Assembly (NCBI GenBank): GCA_001801685.1
Contig: MGYJ01000088.1
Location: forward strand, 65,235-129,234
Source of the DNA: Gammaproteobacteria bacterium RIFCSPHIGHO2_12_FULL_63_22
Lineage (GTDB): Bacteria; Pseudomonadota; Gammaproteobacteria; Xanthomonadales; Xanthomonadaceae
Length of the DNA stretch: 64,000 nt
Reading direction: 5' to 3'
Both the position numbers and the translations under genes were made by a program. Positions 42,686-51,663 of this stretch are shown here, piece by piece (position 1 is the first letter of the stretch; the number at the start of each line of letters is the position of its first letter). The notes under the pieces were generated by a model. The model was not told the DNA's origin. It made no database searches and saw nothing but the letters and a program-made list of their open reading frames with translations.

Positions 42686-45600
42686 ATGATTCCGAAAGCC
42701 ACGCTCACGGCCTGCGCCGCCACGATTGCCATCGTCTCCAATACCGCTGCGGCCCGGACGCAGGCCGAATATGATCTCGACCTGTCGGAACAGCCGCTCA
42801 ACCGCTCGCTCCGCGATGTCGCGTCCAAGACCGGCACCAATATCGTCTTCGTCAACTCCGTCGTGCGCGGCAAGACCGCGCCCGCGCTGCGCGGACGATT
42901 CACGGCCGGCGGTGCCTATCGCGCGCTGCTCCAGGGGTCGGGACTGGTCCTTCGCGAAACGGCGGGCGGTTCCTATGTCGTTACGCGCCCGACGGGCGGT
43001 GCGCCCACCAACGCGTCCGATCGTCCGGCCGTCGAGGGCGCGGGGTCGATTGCGGGCCGGGTCGCCCAGTCCGACGGCAATCGCAACATTTCCGGCGCGC
43101 TGGTGCGGATCGAGGAAACCGGCCAGGTCGCGACCGCCGACGATCTTGGCAATTTCCGTTTCTCGCGCGTCCCCGCCGGAAGCTATACGCTGACCGTATC
43201 CTTCCTCGGCTTTATCGAGCAATCGACGCGGGTCGATGTGGTGCGCGGCGAGCAGACCAGCGCCGAATTCTGGATGGACGAGGGGAGCAACGCGGCGGGC
43301 GAGATCGTCGTTTACGGGTCGCGCAGCGCGCGCGCGAACGCCCTGAACCTGCAACGCACGGCCGAAAACAGCGCCGACGTCGTATCGGTCGACGACCTCG
43401 GCAATTTCACCGGCACGACGATTTCGGAAGCGTTGCGCCGAGTGCCCGGCGTCTCGTTCCAGCGCGACGGGCTGACCGGCGACGGCACCAACATCACGAT
43501 CCGCGGCCTTGACCCCGACATGAACGCGGTCAAGCTCAACGGCCTGAACCTGCCGGTCGGCAACGGCGTCGGGCGCTCCGCCGATCTGTCGAACCTGCTC
43601 GCCGATTCGGTCAGCAAGATCACGATCAGCAAAAGCCTGCTGCCGAGCCAGGACAGCGCCGGGACGGGCGGATTGGTGGAGATCGAAACGCTGTCCCCGC
43701 TCAACCGGCCGCGGCGCTATGCCAACCTGCTGGTCGAAGGGGGCAAGAGCGGCAAGAAGTTCAGCGACGACCTGCTCGTGTCGGGCACGATCGCGGGCAA
43801 ATTTGGCGCCGAGGAGAATTTCGGGCTCAGCGCGTCGGTGCAATATCGCAAGTCGAGCAACCGTTCGATCAGCTATGGTCATAATCTGCGTTACGGCGAA
43901 TTCCTGCCGCCCGATGCCGACGGCAACCCGACGCTCGAACAATATGACGCGGTCGATCCGCTCGCGATCTTTCCTTTCCTGCCCGATGCCACGCGCGCCT
44001 TTCCGCTCAGCCTCGGCACCAGCTTCAACCATGTCGAAACGGAAAATGTCGCTGCCACCCTGTCGGCGGAGTGGAAGGTGGGTGACCACAGCAACCTGAA
44101 ATTCGATTATCAGCACAGCGAAGCGCGTCGCACGACGACGCAGCTGAACGAAAGTTTCGGGGTCGACCTCGACTATGTCGCGACGCCGACCAGCGGCAAT
44201 CGCACCGCGCTGATGGTCGACCTGACCCCCGGCAACGAAGCGCTCGAGCATACGCAAAATTATGTTTACGACCGTAATGCGCGCAACATCACCGACACCT
44301 ACAGCCTGGGCGGCAGCACCAAGACGGGGCGCTTCGAGTTTGAATATCTGTTGGGCTATGCCCATGGCAGCGAACGGCATCCGTCGAATTTCGGCCTGCA
44401 GCTTCGGATGCCCGCCGCCGATGCGCGCGCCGAATATTTCCTGGCCGAAGCGACCGACCCGACGCTCGGCTATATCGTGACGCCGTTCGGCCCGCGCGGC
44501 GGCAAGGGGCTGCAACTCCCCCTGTTGACCGAGGCGGGATGGGATTTCGTCAACGATACATCGAATTTCACCATCGATGCGGCGAGCGGGCAGATCGACG
44601 TCACGCGCGGCAAGAATGATCGCTATACTGCCGAATATAGCGCGAAATTCAACGCCGGTTGGGGACCGCTGACCTATGTCGAGGCGGGCGTCCAGTTCGA
44701 GCGCGTCGAATTTCAGAGCCGCCTTGCACGCTCGCAATTCGGCGGCAATGTGCCGATCGGCGCACTGCCGCTCCAGCTTGTTCCCAACGACCTGTCGCGC
44801 ATCGGCATCACCGGCTCGCGCTTTGTCGTGATCAGCGAGGAATCGCTCAAGGATTTCGTCGACAATGTGAACGACTATGTCGGCGGCACCAGCGGCCTCC
44901 AGCTCACGCCGATCGTCCTGCCCGAAGATATCAACCGCGAACGCACGCTCGAACAGAATCTCGCGGCCTATGTCCAGTCGCGCCTCGACATTGGCAAGCT
45001 GGAAATCATCGGCGGCGTGCGGCTCAACCGCACGCGGCTGGAAGCCGACAATCTGGTGTTTCCGACCTATATCGGCCCTATCGACCCGTCGAACGGCGGC
45101 GGCTTCGGCATCGACCTCAAATTCCAGAACGACTTCACGCGGCTGGCGAGCCAGCAGGCGACGACGACCGACTGGCTGCCGCGTATCCTGTTCAACTATC
45201 GCGAAAGCGACAATCTGATCTTTCGTGGTGGCTATTTCCTGTCGGTCGCGCGGCCGCAGATCGGCCAGCTGTCGGCGCAGACGCGGATCAGCTTCATCAA
45301 CATCCCGATTCCGGGGCCGGAGGGATTGAAGCCGATCCTGACGATCAACACCGGCAATCCCGATCTCAAGCCTGCAACGACGCATAATTTCGACCTTAGC
45401 GTCGAATATTATGACCAGGATATCGGGGTGCTGAAGCTGTCGGGCTTCTACAAGCGGATCAAGAACCTGCTCCAGGCCAACGCCACGAACGGACCGGCCC
45501 AACTGGCCGCGGTGCCGCTGCCCGATCATATCTATTTCCAGGGCGCGCCCTATTTCGACCCGGCCAATCCCGGGAATTACTTCATCACCGGATCGACCCC

Positions 45601-46150
45601 GTCGAACAGCGACAGGATGGCGACGATCTGGGGGATAGAGGCGCAGGCCGAACGGCGCTTCAACTTCCTGCCCGGCGCGCTGGCCGGCCTCGGCATCTAT
45701 GCGAACTACACCTTCACCAAGAGCAAGCGCGGGCAGATCTACAACTGGCCCTATGCCGATGCGGGCGAGGAGATTTATGAATTTTCCGGTATCCCGTTCA
45801 ACAACCAGCCGAAACATTCGGGCACGGTCGCGCTGACCTATAACAAATATGGGATCGACGCGACGCTGGCTTATGGGTTCCAGTCGCGCACGCTCGACAA
45901 TTTTTTCCCGCGCGGCCTGTCGGTCTATCGCGAGGGTGTCCGCACGCTCGACTTCCGGTTTGAATATTGGATGCAGCCGAGCTTTGGCAAGCTGCGCCTT
46001 TATGTCGAGGGCGAAGATCTGCTGAAGGGCACCGGCAGCCCCGACCTTTTGAGTTCGGTCGGCGGTGGCGGCGACACGCCGCGCTTTTACAGCGGTGCGA
46101 CCTATCTCGGCGGTCGCCGCGTCAAGGCGGGCGTCGCCGTCACGTTCTGA
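42686..46150 (+). CDS. TonB-dependent receptor with STN signalling domain
   Basis: A 1154-residue outer-membrane transducer. After the signal peptide (ending near TAAAR) comes an STN domain (LDLSEQPLNRSLRDVASKTGTNIVF, about 30-95 in all). A carboxypeptidase-regulatory-like beta-sandwich (SIAGRVAQSDGNRNISGALVRI, about 120-200), a plug with SEALRRVPGVSFQRDG, and a large barrel ending GVAVTF follow. STN domains contact FecR-type anti-sigma factors, so this receptor both imports and signals. AAGGGGGCC lies upstream of the ATG at 42686. Large receptors of this build paired with peptidases often take up peptides or proteins. Confidence 0.94.
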   Translation: MIPKATLTACAATIAIVSNTAAARTQAEYDLDLSEQPLNRSLRDVASKTGTNIVFVNSVVRGKTAPALRGRFTAGGAYRALLQGSGLVLRETAGGSYVVTRPTGGAPTNASDRPAVEGAGSIAGRVAQSDGNRNISGALVRIEETGQVATADDLGNFRFSRVPAGSYTLTVSFLGFIEQSTRVDVVRGEQTSAEFWMDEGSNAAGEIVVYGSRSARANALNLQRTAENSADVVSVDDLGNFTGTTISEALRRVPGVSFQRDGLTGDGTNITIRGLDPDMNAVKLNGLNLPVGNGVGRSADLSNLLADSVSKITISKSLLPSQDSAGTGGLVEIETLSPLNRPRRYANLLVEGGKSGKKFSDDLLVSGTIAGKFGAEENFGLSASVQYRKSSNRSISYGHNLRYGEFLPPDADGNPTLEQYDAVDPLAIFPFLPDATRAFPLSLGTSFNHVETENVAATLSAEWKVGDHSNLKFDYQHSEARRTTTQLNESFGVDLDYVATPTSGNRTALMVDLTPGNEALEHTQNYVYDRNARNITDTYSLGGSTKTGRFEFEYLLGYAHGSERHPSNFGLQLRMPAADARAEYFLAEATDPTLGYIVTPFGPRGGKGLQLPLLTEAGWDFVNDTSNFTIDAASGQIDVTRGKNDRYTAEYSAKFNAGWGPLTYVEAGVQFERVEFQSRLARSQFGGNVPIGALPLQLVPNDLSRIGITGSRFVVISEESLKDFVDNVNDYVGGTSGLQLTPIVLPEDINRERTLEQNLAAYVQSRLDIGKLEIIGGVRLNRTRLEADNLVFPTYIGPIDPSNGGGFGIDLKFQNDFTRLASQQATTTDWLPRILFNYRESDNLIFRGGYFLSVARPQIGQLSAQTRISFINIPIPGPEGLKPILTINTGNPDLKPATTHNFDLSVEYYDQDIGVLKLSGFYKRIKNLLQANATNGPAQLAAVPLPDHIYFQGAPYFDPANPGNYFITGSTPSNSDRMATIWGIEAQAERRFNFLPGALAGLGIYANYTFTKSKRGQIYNWPYADAGEEIYEFSGIPFNNQPKHSGTVALTYNKYGIDATLAYGFQSRTLDNFFPRGLSVYREGVRTLDFRFEYWMQPSFGKLRLYVEGEDLLKGTGSPDLLSSVGGGGDTPRFYSGATYLGGRRVKAGVAVTF

Positions 46151-46163
46151 CGCCTGTTTCCCT

Positions 46164-46201
46164 TCCGGTCGGCTGTTCTTGTCCCGGACCAGCCGACCGG
46201 A
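46164..46201 (+). terminator. Stem-loop terminator after STN receptor
   Basis: TCCGGTCGGCTG and CAGCCGACCGGA form a perfect 12-bp stem with a 14-base loop, followed by TTTCCCCC. It sits between the receptor stop and the M16 peptidase start, so it could act as an attenuator within the operon. Confidence 0.65.
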
Positions 46202-46233
46202 TTTCCCCCAAGATGTGACTGGAGCCTCTCCTC

Positions 46234-48954
46234 ATGACCCGTACCCGCCTTTTGCTGTCGGCCGCGGCCGCGTCGCTTTCGCTTGTCCAGCCGGCGCACG
46301 CCGACGAGGTGCTGCCGTTTGAACAATTCACGCTGTCCAACGGGCTTCGCGTCGTGGTCCATGAGGATCGTAGCACGCCGAAGGTCGCGGTGGCCGTCTG
46401 GTATCATGTCGGGTCGGCCGACGAGCCCGCGGGCAAGTCGGGCTTCGCGCATCTTTACGAACATCTGATGTTCAACGGGTCGGAGCATCGCGACGACGAA
46501 TGGTTTCCGCCGCTTCAGGAAATCGGCGCCTCGGCGGTGAACGGTGCGACCTCGCATGACCAGACCTATTATTACGAGGTCGTGCCGACGGGCGGGCTCG
46601 AACGCGCGCTGTGGATGGAATCGGACCGCATGGGCCATCTGCTCGGCGCGATCACGCAGGCGAAGCTCGACGAGCAACGCGGCGTCGTTCAGAACGAGAA
46701 ACGGCAGCGCGAGAGCCAGCCATATGCCAAGATGGACGATGTCACCGCACGGGCGTTGTTTCCGATCGGGCATCCCTATCATCATTCGATTATCGGATCG
46801 ATGGACGACCTGAATGCCGCGTCGCTGGCGGACGTGAAGGATTGGTTCGGTCAATATTATGGGGCGGCCAATGCCGTGCTTTCGCTGTCGGGCGATATCG
46901 ACGCGAAACAGGCGCGGGCGCTCGCCGAGAAATATTTCGGCAGCGTCGCCGCCGGTCCGCCGGTCAGCCGCACGGGCGCGTGGGTGCCCAGCCTGTCCGA
47001 AGACAAGCGCGATACGCTGCTGGACAATGTCCCGCAAAGCGCCGTGTCGTGGAGCTGGGCGGTGCCTGGACGCGGTACGCCGCAATCCTCGACGCTGCGC
47101 GCCGCCGCCAGCGCGCTGGGCACGGGCAAGACGTCGCGGCTGTACCGGGCGCTGGTCCTCGACCGGCCGCTCGCGACGTCGGTCTCGGTCAATTACCAGC
47201 CGATGGCGGTCGCAGGCATTTTTTCGATCGACGCACGGTTGAAACCCGGCGTCGATCCCAAGGATGCCGAGGCTGCGATCCAGCAGGCGATCGACGGCTT
47301 CCTGAAGACGGGCCCGAACGCCGACGAGTTGAAGCGCGCGAAGGTGACCAATTACGGCAACAATATCCGCGCGCTCGAATCGGTCTATGTCCGGGCCATG
47401 GCGCTTGCCGACGGGCTGATTTTCGCGAACAACCCTGCCCAATATGCCGAGGACAACAAGCGTTTCGACGCCGTCACCGCGGCCGCAGTGGTCGCCGATG
47501 CCAAGAGCTGGCTGACCCGCGGCGCGCACAAGCTGACGGTGCTTCCCTATGCGGCCCACACGACCACCGCCGATGGCGCCGATCGCAGCAAGCTGCCGGC
47601 GCTTGCCGCGTCGCCGGGGCTTGTCATGCCCGTCGCCGAAGAGGCCCGGCTTTCCAACGGCATTCGCGTCGTCTTTTCGCCGCGTCGCCAGGTGCCGACC
47701 GTCGATATGGCGATCGTGTTCGACGCCGGGACGGCAGCCGACGCGACGGACAAAAAGGGCCTCGGCGGATTTACGCTGCAAATGATGGGCGATGGCCCCG
47801 TCGGACTGACCGCACAGGCGTTTGGAGAGGAACAGGCCTCGCTCGGCGCGCGCCTCCATGCCAGTTCGGGCAGCGACACGACCAGCTTCATGCTTTCCTC
47901 GCTCAGCCGCGAACTGCCCGCGACGATCGCGTTGTGGGCCGGCTATATTCGCACGCCGGGGTTTCGTGCCGACGATCTGGAGCGCGCCCGCACCCAAAGC
48001 CTGTCGGGGATCGCACAGTCGCTCGCCGAGCCGACCGCGATCGCGCAGCGGGCCTTTACCAACCTCCTTTACGGGGCCGGGCACCCCTATGGCGCACAGC
48101 TTGCCGGGCGGGCGGAGACGCTGAAATCCTTTACCCGCGCCGATGTGGCGGGCTGGCATGCAAATTGGGTGCGTCCGGACAATGCGGTCATCTATGCCAG
48201 CGGCGACACGACGCTGGCGGCGTTGACCGCGCTGCTCGAAAAAGGGTTCGGGGACTGGGCGCCGCCCGCTGGCGCCAAGGGGAGCAAGTCGGTGCCGACC
48301 ATCCCCTTTGCCAGCGCAAGCCGCGTCGTGCTGATCGACAAGCCAGGCGCGCTCCAGTCGGTCATCCGCGTCGGCCAGTTGATGCCGGACGGTCTCGACC
48401 CGCGAAACTTCGACTATGACGCCGCGAATGGCGTGCTCGGGGGCAGTTTTACCGCCCGCCTCAACATGAACCTGCGCGAAGCGAAGGGCTGGACCTATGG
48501 CGCCAGCAGCTTCATCAACGAACAGCGCGGTCCGCAAAATTTCGGCGTCGCGACCAGTGTTCAGACCGACAAGACGTCCGAAGCACTGGCCGAAATCGAT
48601 AAGGAAATCCGCGCGATCCGCAAGGAGCGCCCTGCAACGCAAGCCGAACTCGACATGATGGTAAAGGGCAATGTGCTGTCGCTGCCCGGTCAGTTCGAGA
48701 CGAACCAGGCCTTTGTCAGCTATCTTCAATATGTGTCGCTCTATGACAAGCCTTATGACTATCTGGCGACGCTGCCTGCGAAATATGGTGCGCTGACGCC
48801 TGCGACAATCACCAAGGCCGCGGAGGATATGTTGCGCCCCGATGCGATGAGCTGGGTCATCGTGGGCGACCTGTCAAAGATCGAGGCAAAGGTGCGCGCG
48901 CTCGGCCTTGGCACGGTCGAAGTGTGGGACGGCGAGGGGCGCAAGCTGCGATAA
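46234..48954 (+). CDS. M16 family zinc metallopeptidase, periplasmic
   Basis: A 906-residue pitrilysin/M16 peptidase. It has a signal peptide (ends near PAHAD) and the inverted zinc motif HLYEH (about residues 74-78), with the downstream glutamate in GVVQNEKRQ. The second half (from about residue 465, SNGIRVVFSPRRQVPTVDM) repeats the fold without the zinc motif, as usual in single-chain M16 enzymes. It follows the STN receptor and probably degrades imported peptides in the periplasm. GGAGCC lies upstream of the ATG. Confidence 0.93.
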   Translation: MTRTRLLLSAAAASLSLVQPAHADEVLPFEQFTLSNGLRVVVHEDRSTPKVAVAVWYHVGSADEPAGKSGFAHLYEHLMFNGSEHRDDEWFPPLQEIGASAVNGATSHDQTYYYEVVPTGGLERALWMESDRMGHLLGAITQAKLDEQRGVVQNEKRQRESQPYAKMDDVTARALFPIGHPYHHSIIGSMDDLNAASLADVKDWFGQYYGAANAVLSLSGDIDAKQARALAEKYFGSVAAGPPVSRTGAWVPSLSEDKRDTLLDNVPQSAVSWSWAVPGRGTPQSSTLRAAASALGTGKTSRLYRALVLDRPLATSVSVNYQPMAVAGIFSIDARLKPGVDPKDAEAAIQQAIDGFLKTGPNADELKRAKVTNYGNNIRALESVYVRAMALADGLIFANNPAQYAEDNKRFDAVTAAAVVADAKSWLTRGAHKLTVLPYAAHTTTADGADRSKLPALAASPGLVMPVAEEARLSNGIRVVFSPRRQVPTVDMAIVFDAGTAADATDKKGLGGFTLQMMGDGPVGLTAQAFGEEQASLGARLHASSGSDTTSFMLSSLSRELPATIALWAGYIRTPGFRADDLERARTQSLSGIAQSLAEPTAIAQRAFTNLLYGAGHPYGAQLAGRAETLKSFTRADVAGWHANWVRPDNAVIYASGDTTLAALTALLEKGFGDWAPPAGAKGSKSVPTIPFASASRVVLIDKPGALQSVIRVGQLMPDGLDPRNFDYDAANGVLGGSFTARLNMNLREAKGWTYGASSFINEQRGPQNFGVATSVQTDKTSEALAEIDKEIRAIRKERPATQAELDMMVKGNVLSLPGQFETNQAFVSYLQYVSLYDKPYDYLATLPAKYGALTPATITKAAEDMLRPDAMSWVIVGDLSKIEAKVRALGLGTVEVWDGEGRKLR

Positions 48955-48976
48955 GAAAAGGCGAAGGCCGCACAAG

Positions 48977-49010
48977 ATCCGTGCGGGCGATCGAGGTCGC
49001 TCGCACGGAT
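48977..49010 (+). terminator. Stem-loop after M16 peptidase gene
   Basis: ATCCGTGCGGGCGA pairs with TCGCTCGCACGGAT (14 bp, one G-T wobble) around a six-base loop, 22 bp after the M16 stop. No T-tract follows, so termination may be Rho-assisted. The rest of 49011-49455 holds no gene I can support. Confidence 0.55.
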
Positions 49011-49347
49011 ATGCTTCCGCCTGTCTGACCATAGGACATCGGCGCGGCCGCGCACAGCGCGCGCGCCGGTCTGCCATCGTCCTGCCTCCCTTGTCGGCGC
49101 AGCGTGGCCGCGTCCGGGCGCCGAGCGCGAACTGGCGGGCGGAATCTGCCGCGCGATGCGGCGGCACTCGGGCGGCGACGCGCCATTTTGCCGCTGCGTG
49201 ATATCGGGCCGATTTTATCCTTAATGCCCACGCCGCCGCGTCGTTAAAATATGCAAAATATGACTTTTGCCGGCATGATGCTGCAAAGCTGGCAGCAATT
49301 TCGTTCTTTTGGTTGAGGTCCTGTTAATTGTAACCTGCAACATGATT

Positions 49348-49365
49348 GAATAATAAGCATTATTC
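49348..49365. promoter_or_regulatory. AT-rich inverted repeat upstream of PilZ gene
   Basis: GAATAAT-AAGC-ATTATTC is a perfect 7-bp inverted repeat in an unusually AT-rich stretch (about 49220-49440), 90 bp before the PilZ gene. It could be a regulator site or a small hairpin in the leader. Confidence 0.4.
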
Positions 49366-49455
49366 TGCTAAACAACCGAAGTCGCTTTTGAGTATTTTGC
49401 AGTATTTATCGGGACATACTGCTCCGCCCGCCGCTGCTTTGATAAGGTAGACGAC

Positions 49456-50070
49456 ATGAACCAACATCGCCTCTCCGATCCGGCAGAGGAGCAGGGCGCC
49501 GCGGCCGATCGCCGTGGTGCCGATCGCTATCGCACCGTCTGGCGGATTGCGAAGGTCGTGCGAAACGGCGATGCGGGCCTGTGGCGGGTGCGCAACATAT
49601 CGGATCGCGGCATGATGCTGGCGGCCGACGTCCCGATCACTGTCGGCGAAAAGCTGGAGATCGCGCTGTCCGATACGGTGGTGATCCGCGGCGAGGTCGT
49701 GTGGTCCGAGACGGGGCGCTGCGGCGTCGCGTTCGAGAAGGAAGTCGACGTCGCCGACGTGCTGAAACAGCTGGCAGCCGAGCAGCGCGCCACCGGCTAC
49801 CGGCAGCCGCGCCTGCCGGTGCGCACACAGGCGCAGGCGGTAACCGACGAGGGGACGAGCAGCATCGAACTTGTCGACATGTCGCAAAATGGCGCCGGTT
49901 TTGTCCACGACGGCCATCTGGAAGTGGGCAAGGAACTCGATCTCATCCTTGCGGGCGGGATCAAGCGCCGTGCGATCGTGCGCTGGTCACGCGCCGGGCG
50001 CGGCGGGCTTTGGTTGACGCAGCCGCTCGACCGCGCCGACCTGGAGAGCATCCACCGCTTTGAAAGCTGA
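49456..50070 (+). CDS. Tandem PilZ domain protein (c-di-GMP binding candidate)
   Basis: A 204-residue cytoplasmic protein with two PilZ domains. The first (about 20-100) has RYRTVWRIAKVV followed by NISDRGMML; the second (about 118-200) has RQPRLPVRTQ followed by DMSQNGAGF. The RxxxR and (D/N)xSxxG elements are those that bind cyclic di-GMP; the first copy is the better match. There is no attached effector domain, so it may act as a c-di-GMP adaptor for motility or surface growth. Monocistronic, with a long AT-rich upstream region. Confidence 0.87.
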   Translation: MNQHRLSDPAEEQGAAADRRGADRYRTVWRIAKVVRNGDAGLWRVRNISDRGMMLAADVPITVGEKLEIALSDTVVIRGEVVWSETGRCGVAFEKEVDVADVLKQLAAEQRATGYRQPRLPVRTQAQAVTDEGTSSIELVDMSQNGAGFVHDGHLEVGKELDLILAGGIKRRAIVRWSRAGRGGLWLTQPLDRADLESIHRFES

Positions 50071-50087
50071 GCCCCCGGGGGCCGAAC

Positions 50088-50729
50088 CTATCCGCCGCGG
50101 ACGATCTTTGCCCAGGGGTTGAGATCGGGTTCGGCGATCTTGGTCAGCCGGTTGCGGTCGCGGTGAAGGAAGGGCTTGTCCTGCCCTTTGACGATCAGCG
50201 TGGTATCGGACACATAGCTCCATGTCCCGTCATCGTGGAAATCGACCGTGATTTCGTAGCTGTCGGTCCGAAAGGCCAGCTCAAGGAAGCTTGTCGAACA
50301 AATGCCATAATCGGTCTGGCCGCGGGTCGCTTTCAGCACCAGCCTGTTTGCATCGGGTTCGGCATGACCCGACGCGATTGCGATCTGGCCGCGCGGGATC
50401 GCCAGCGTTTGCAGGATCAGGCCGGTCGCGGCTTCGTAGAGCCAGTAACCGACCTGGTCGTGAAAGCTGATCTGTTCTTCGCGCGTGTTGACGTGCAGGT
50501 GATAGCGCAGGCCATAGAAAAGCTGCGGCCCGTTCGCTTGCGGATCGATCGGCTGCATCTCGATCCGCTCATAATATTCGCGCGTTTCGGGACCGTCGGC
50601 CTTGGGGTTGATGTCGATCCCGCGCTGGCCTTCCCATATGCCGGCGAGCCGCCGCAGCGGGCCGAGGTTGGCGAGCGTTTCGGGATCGACGTCCTCGGGC
50701 TCGGTGAAGATATCGTCGGGTAATTCCAT
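50088..50729 (-). CDS. Nitrobindin-like heme-binding beta-barrel protein
   Basis: A 213-residue protein of the FABP-like/nitrobindin (THAP4 C-terminal) family. It shows GPLRRLAGIWEGQRGIDINPK and repeated beta-strands through YGICSTSFLELAFRTDSYEI. The GxWxGxG-like segment is modified to GIWEGQRG. Family members bind heme or hydrophobic ligands in the barrel. It is preceded by the putrescine-synthesis genes on the same strand with a 24-bp gap. Confidence 0.82.
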   Translation of the reverse strand: MELPDDIFTEPEDVDPETLANLGPLRRLAGIWEGQRGIDINPKADGPETREYYERIEMQPIDPQANGPQLFYGLRYHLHVNTREEQISFHDQVGYWLYEAATGLILQTLAIPRGQIAIASGHAEPDANRLVLKATRGQTDYGICSTSFLELAFRTDSYEITVDFHDDGTWSYVSDTTLIVKGQDKPFLHRDRNRLTKIAEPDLNPWAKIVRGG

Positions 50730-50753
50730 CGCGTGCCCCCCAAAAAGCTGCGG

Positions 50754-51605
50754 TCAGATGTCTTCGACGAGACGGCCGTAAAGCTGGGGCCGCCGGTCGC
50801 GGAAAAAGCCCATGCCGGCACGGTGTTTCGCCGCGCGGTCGAGGTCGATCGTCTCGATCAGTACGCCCGTTTCGCCCGCGCCGAACGCCTGCGTCATGTC
50901 GCCCCATTCGTCGGTGATGAAGCTGTGGCCGTAGAAATTGGCGTCGCCCTCGGTCCCGATGCGGTTCGCCGCGATCACCGGCATACAGTTCGACACGCTG
51001 TGCCCCTGCATCGCGCGGCGCCACATGCGGCTGGTGTCGAGATCGGCGTCATAGGGCTCGCTGCCGATCGCGGTCGGATAGCAGAGCAGTTCGGCGCCCA
51101 TCAGCGCCATCGCGCGCGCACATTCGGGATACCATTGGTCCCAGCACACCCCGACCCCGATGCGCGTTCCGAACACGTCCCAGACCTTGAAACCGGTGTT
51201 GCCGGGGCGGAAATAATATTTTTCCTCATAGCCGGGCCCGTCGGGAATGTGGCTTTTGCGATAGGTCCCCATGATCGCGCCATCGGGGCCGATCATCGCC
51301 AGCGTGTTGTAATAATGCGGCCCGTCCTTCTCGAAAAAGCTCGTCGGGATCGCGACCTTCAGCTTTGCGGCGAGCGCCTGCATCGCGAGCACGCTCGGAT
51401 GTTCGGTCGTCGGACGGGCTGCGGCGAACAGCGCCTCATCCTCGACCTGGCAAAAATAGGGGCCTTCAAAAAGTTCGGGCGGCAGGATCACCTGCGCGCC
51501 CTGGGCGGCTGCTTCCTCGACGAGCGCGGTCACGGCGTCGATATTGGGCTGGACGGGGCCGGGCAGGGGAAGCTGCAACGCGGCAACGGTGATGGTGCGG
51601 GTCAT
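50754..51605 (-). CDS. aguB: N-carbamoylputrescine amidase
   Basis: Nitrilase-superfamily amidase of 283 residues that converts N-carbamoylputrescine to putrescine, CO2 and ammonia. The Glu-Lys-Cys triad is recognisable: PPELFEGPYF (Glu), YRKSHIPDGPGYEEKYYF (Lys) and GVCWDQWYPE (Cys). The start MTRTITVAALQLP at 51605 matches the family; longer in-frame sequence upstream is not homologous. Agmatine deiminase is encoded immediately upstream, completing the agmatine-to-putrescine route. Confidence 0.95.
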   Translation of the reverse strand: MTRTITVAALQLPLPGPVQPNIDAVTALVEEAAAQGAQVILPPELFEGPYFCQVEDEALFAAARPTTEHPSVLAMQALAAKLKVAIPTSFFEKDGPHYYNTLAMIGPDGAIMGTYRKSHIPDGPGYEEKYYFRPGNTGFKVWDVFGTRIGVGVCWDQWYPECARAMALMGAELLCYPTAIGSEPYDADLDTSRMWRRAMQGHSVSNCMPVIAANRIGTEGDANFYGHSFITDEWGDMTQAFGAGETGVLIETIDLDRAAKHRAGMGFFRDRRPQLYGRLVEDI

Positions 51606-51663
51606 GGGGCGGATATAGGCGAGCCGACGCATCTTGCCACCGCAAAAGCTCACGCGATGCTTG

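Noticed and set aside
42638..45817. Long open frame on the minus strand opposite the STN receptor (about 1059 codons)
   Set aside because: Antisense to a clear TonB receptor; translation is Arg/Asp-rich without motifs, a known artefact of high-GC codon use.
46102..48729. Long minus-strand open frame opposite the M16 peptidase (about 875 codons)
   Set aside because: No domain signature; the plus strand holds a complete M16 peptidase with signal peptide and zinc motif.
41052..48954. Lasso-peptide biosynthesis cluster
   Set aside because: Such clusters can include FecI/FecR and TonB genes, but no precursor peptide, cyclase or isopeptidase of that system is present.
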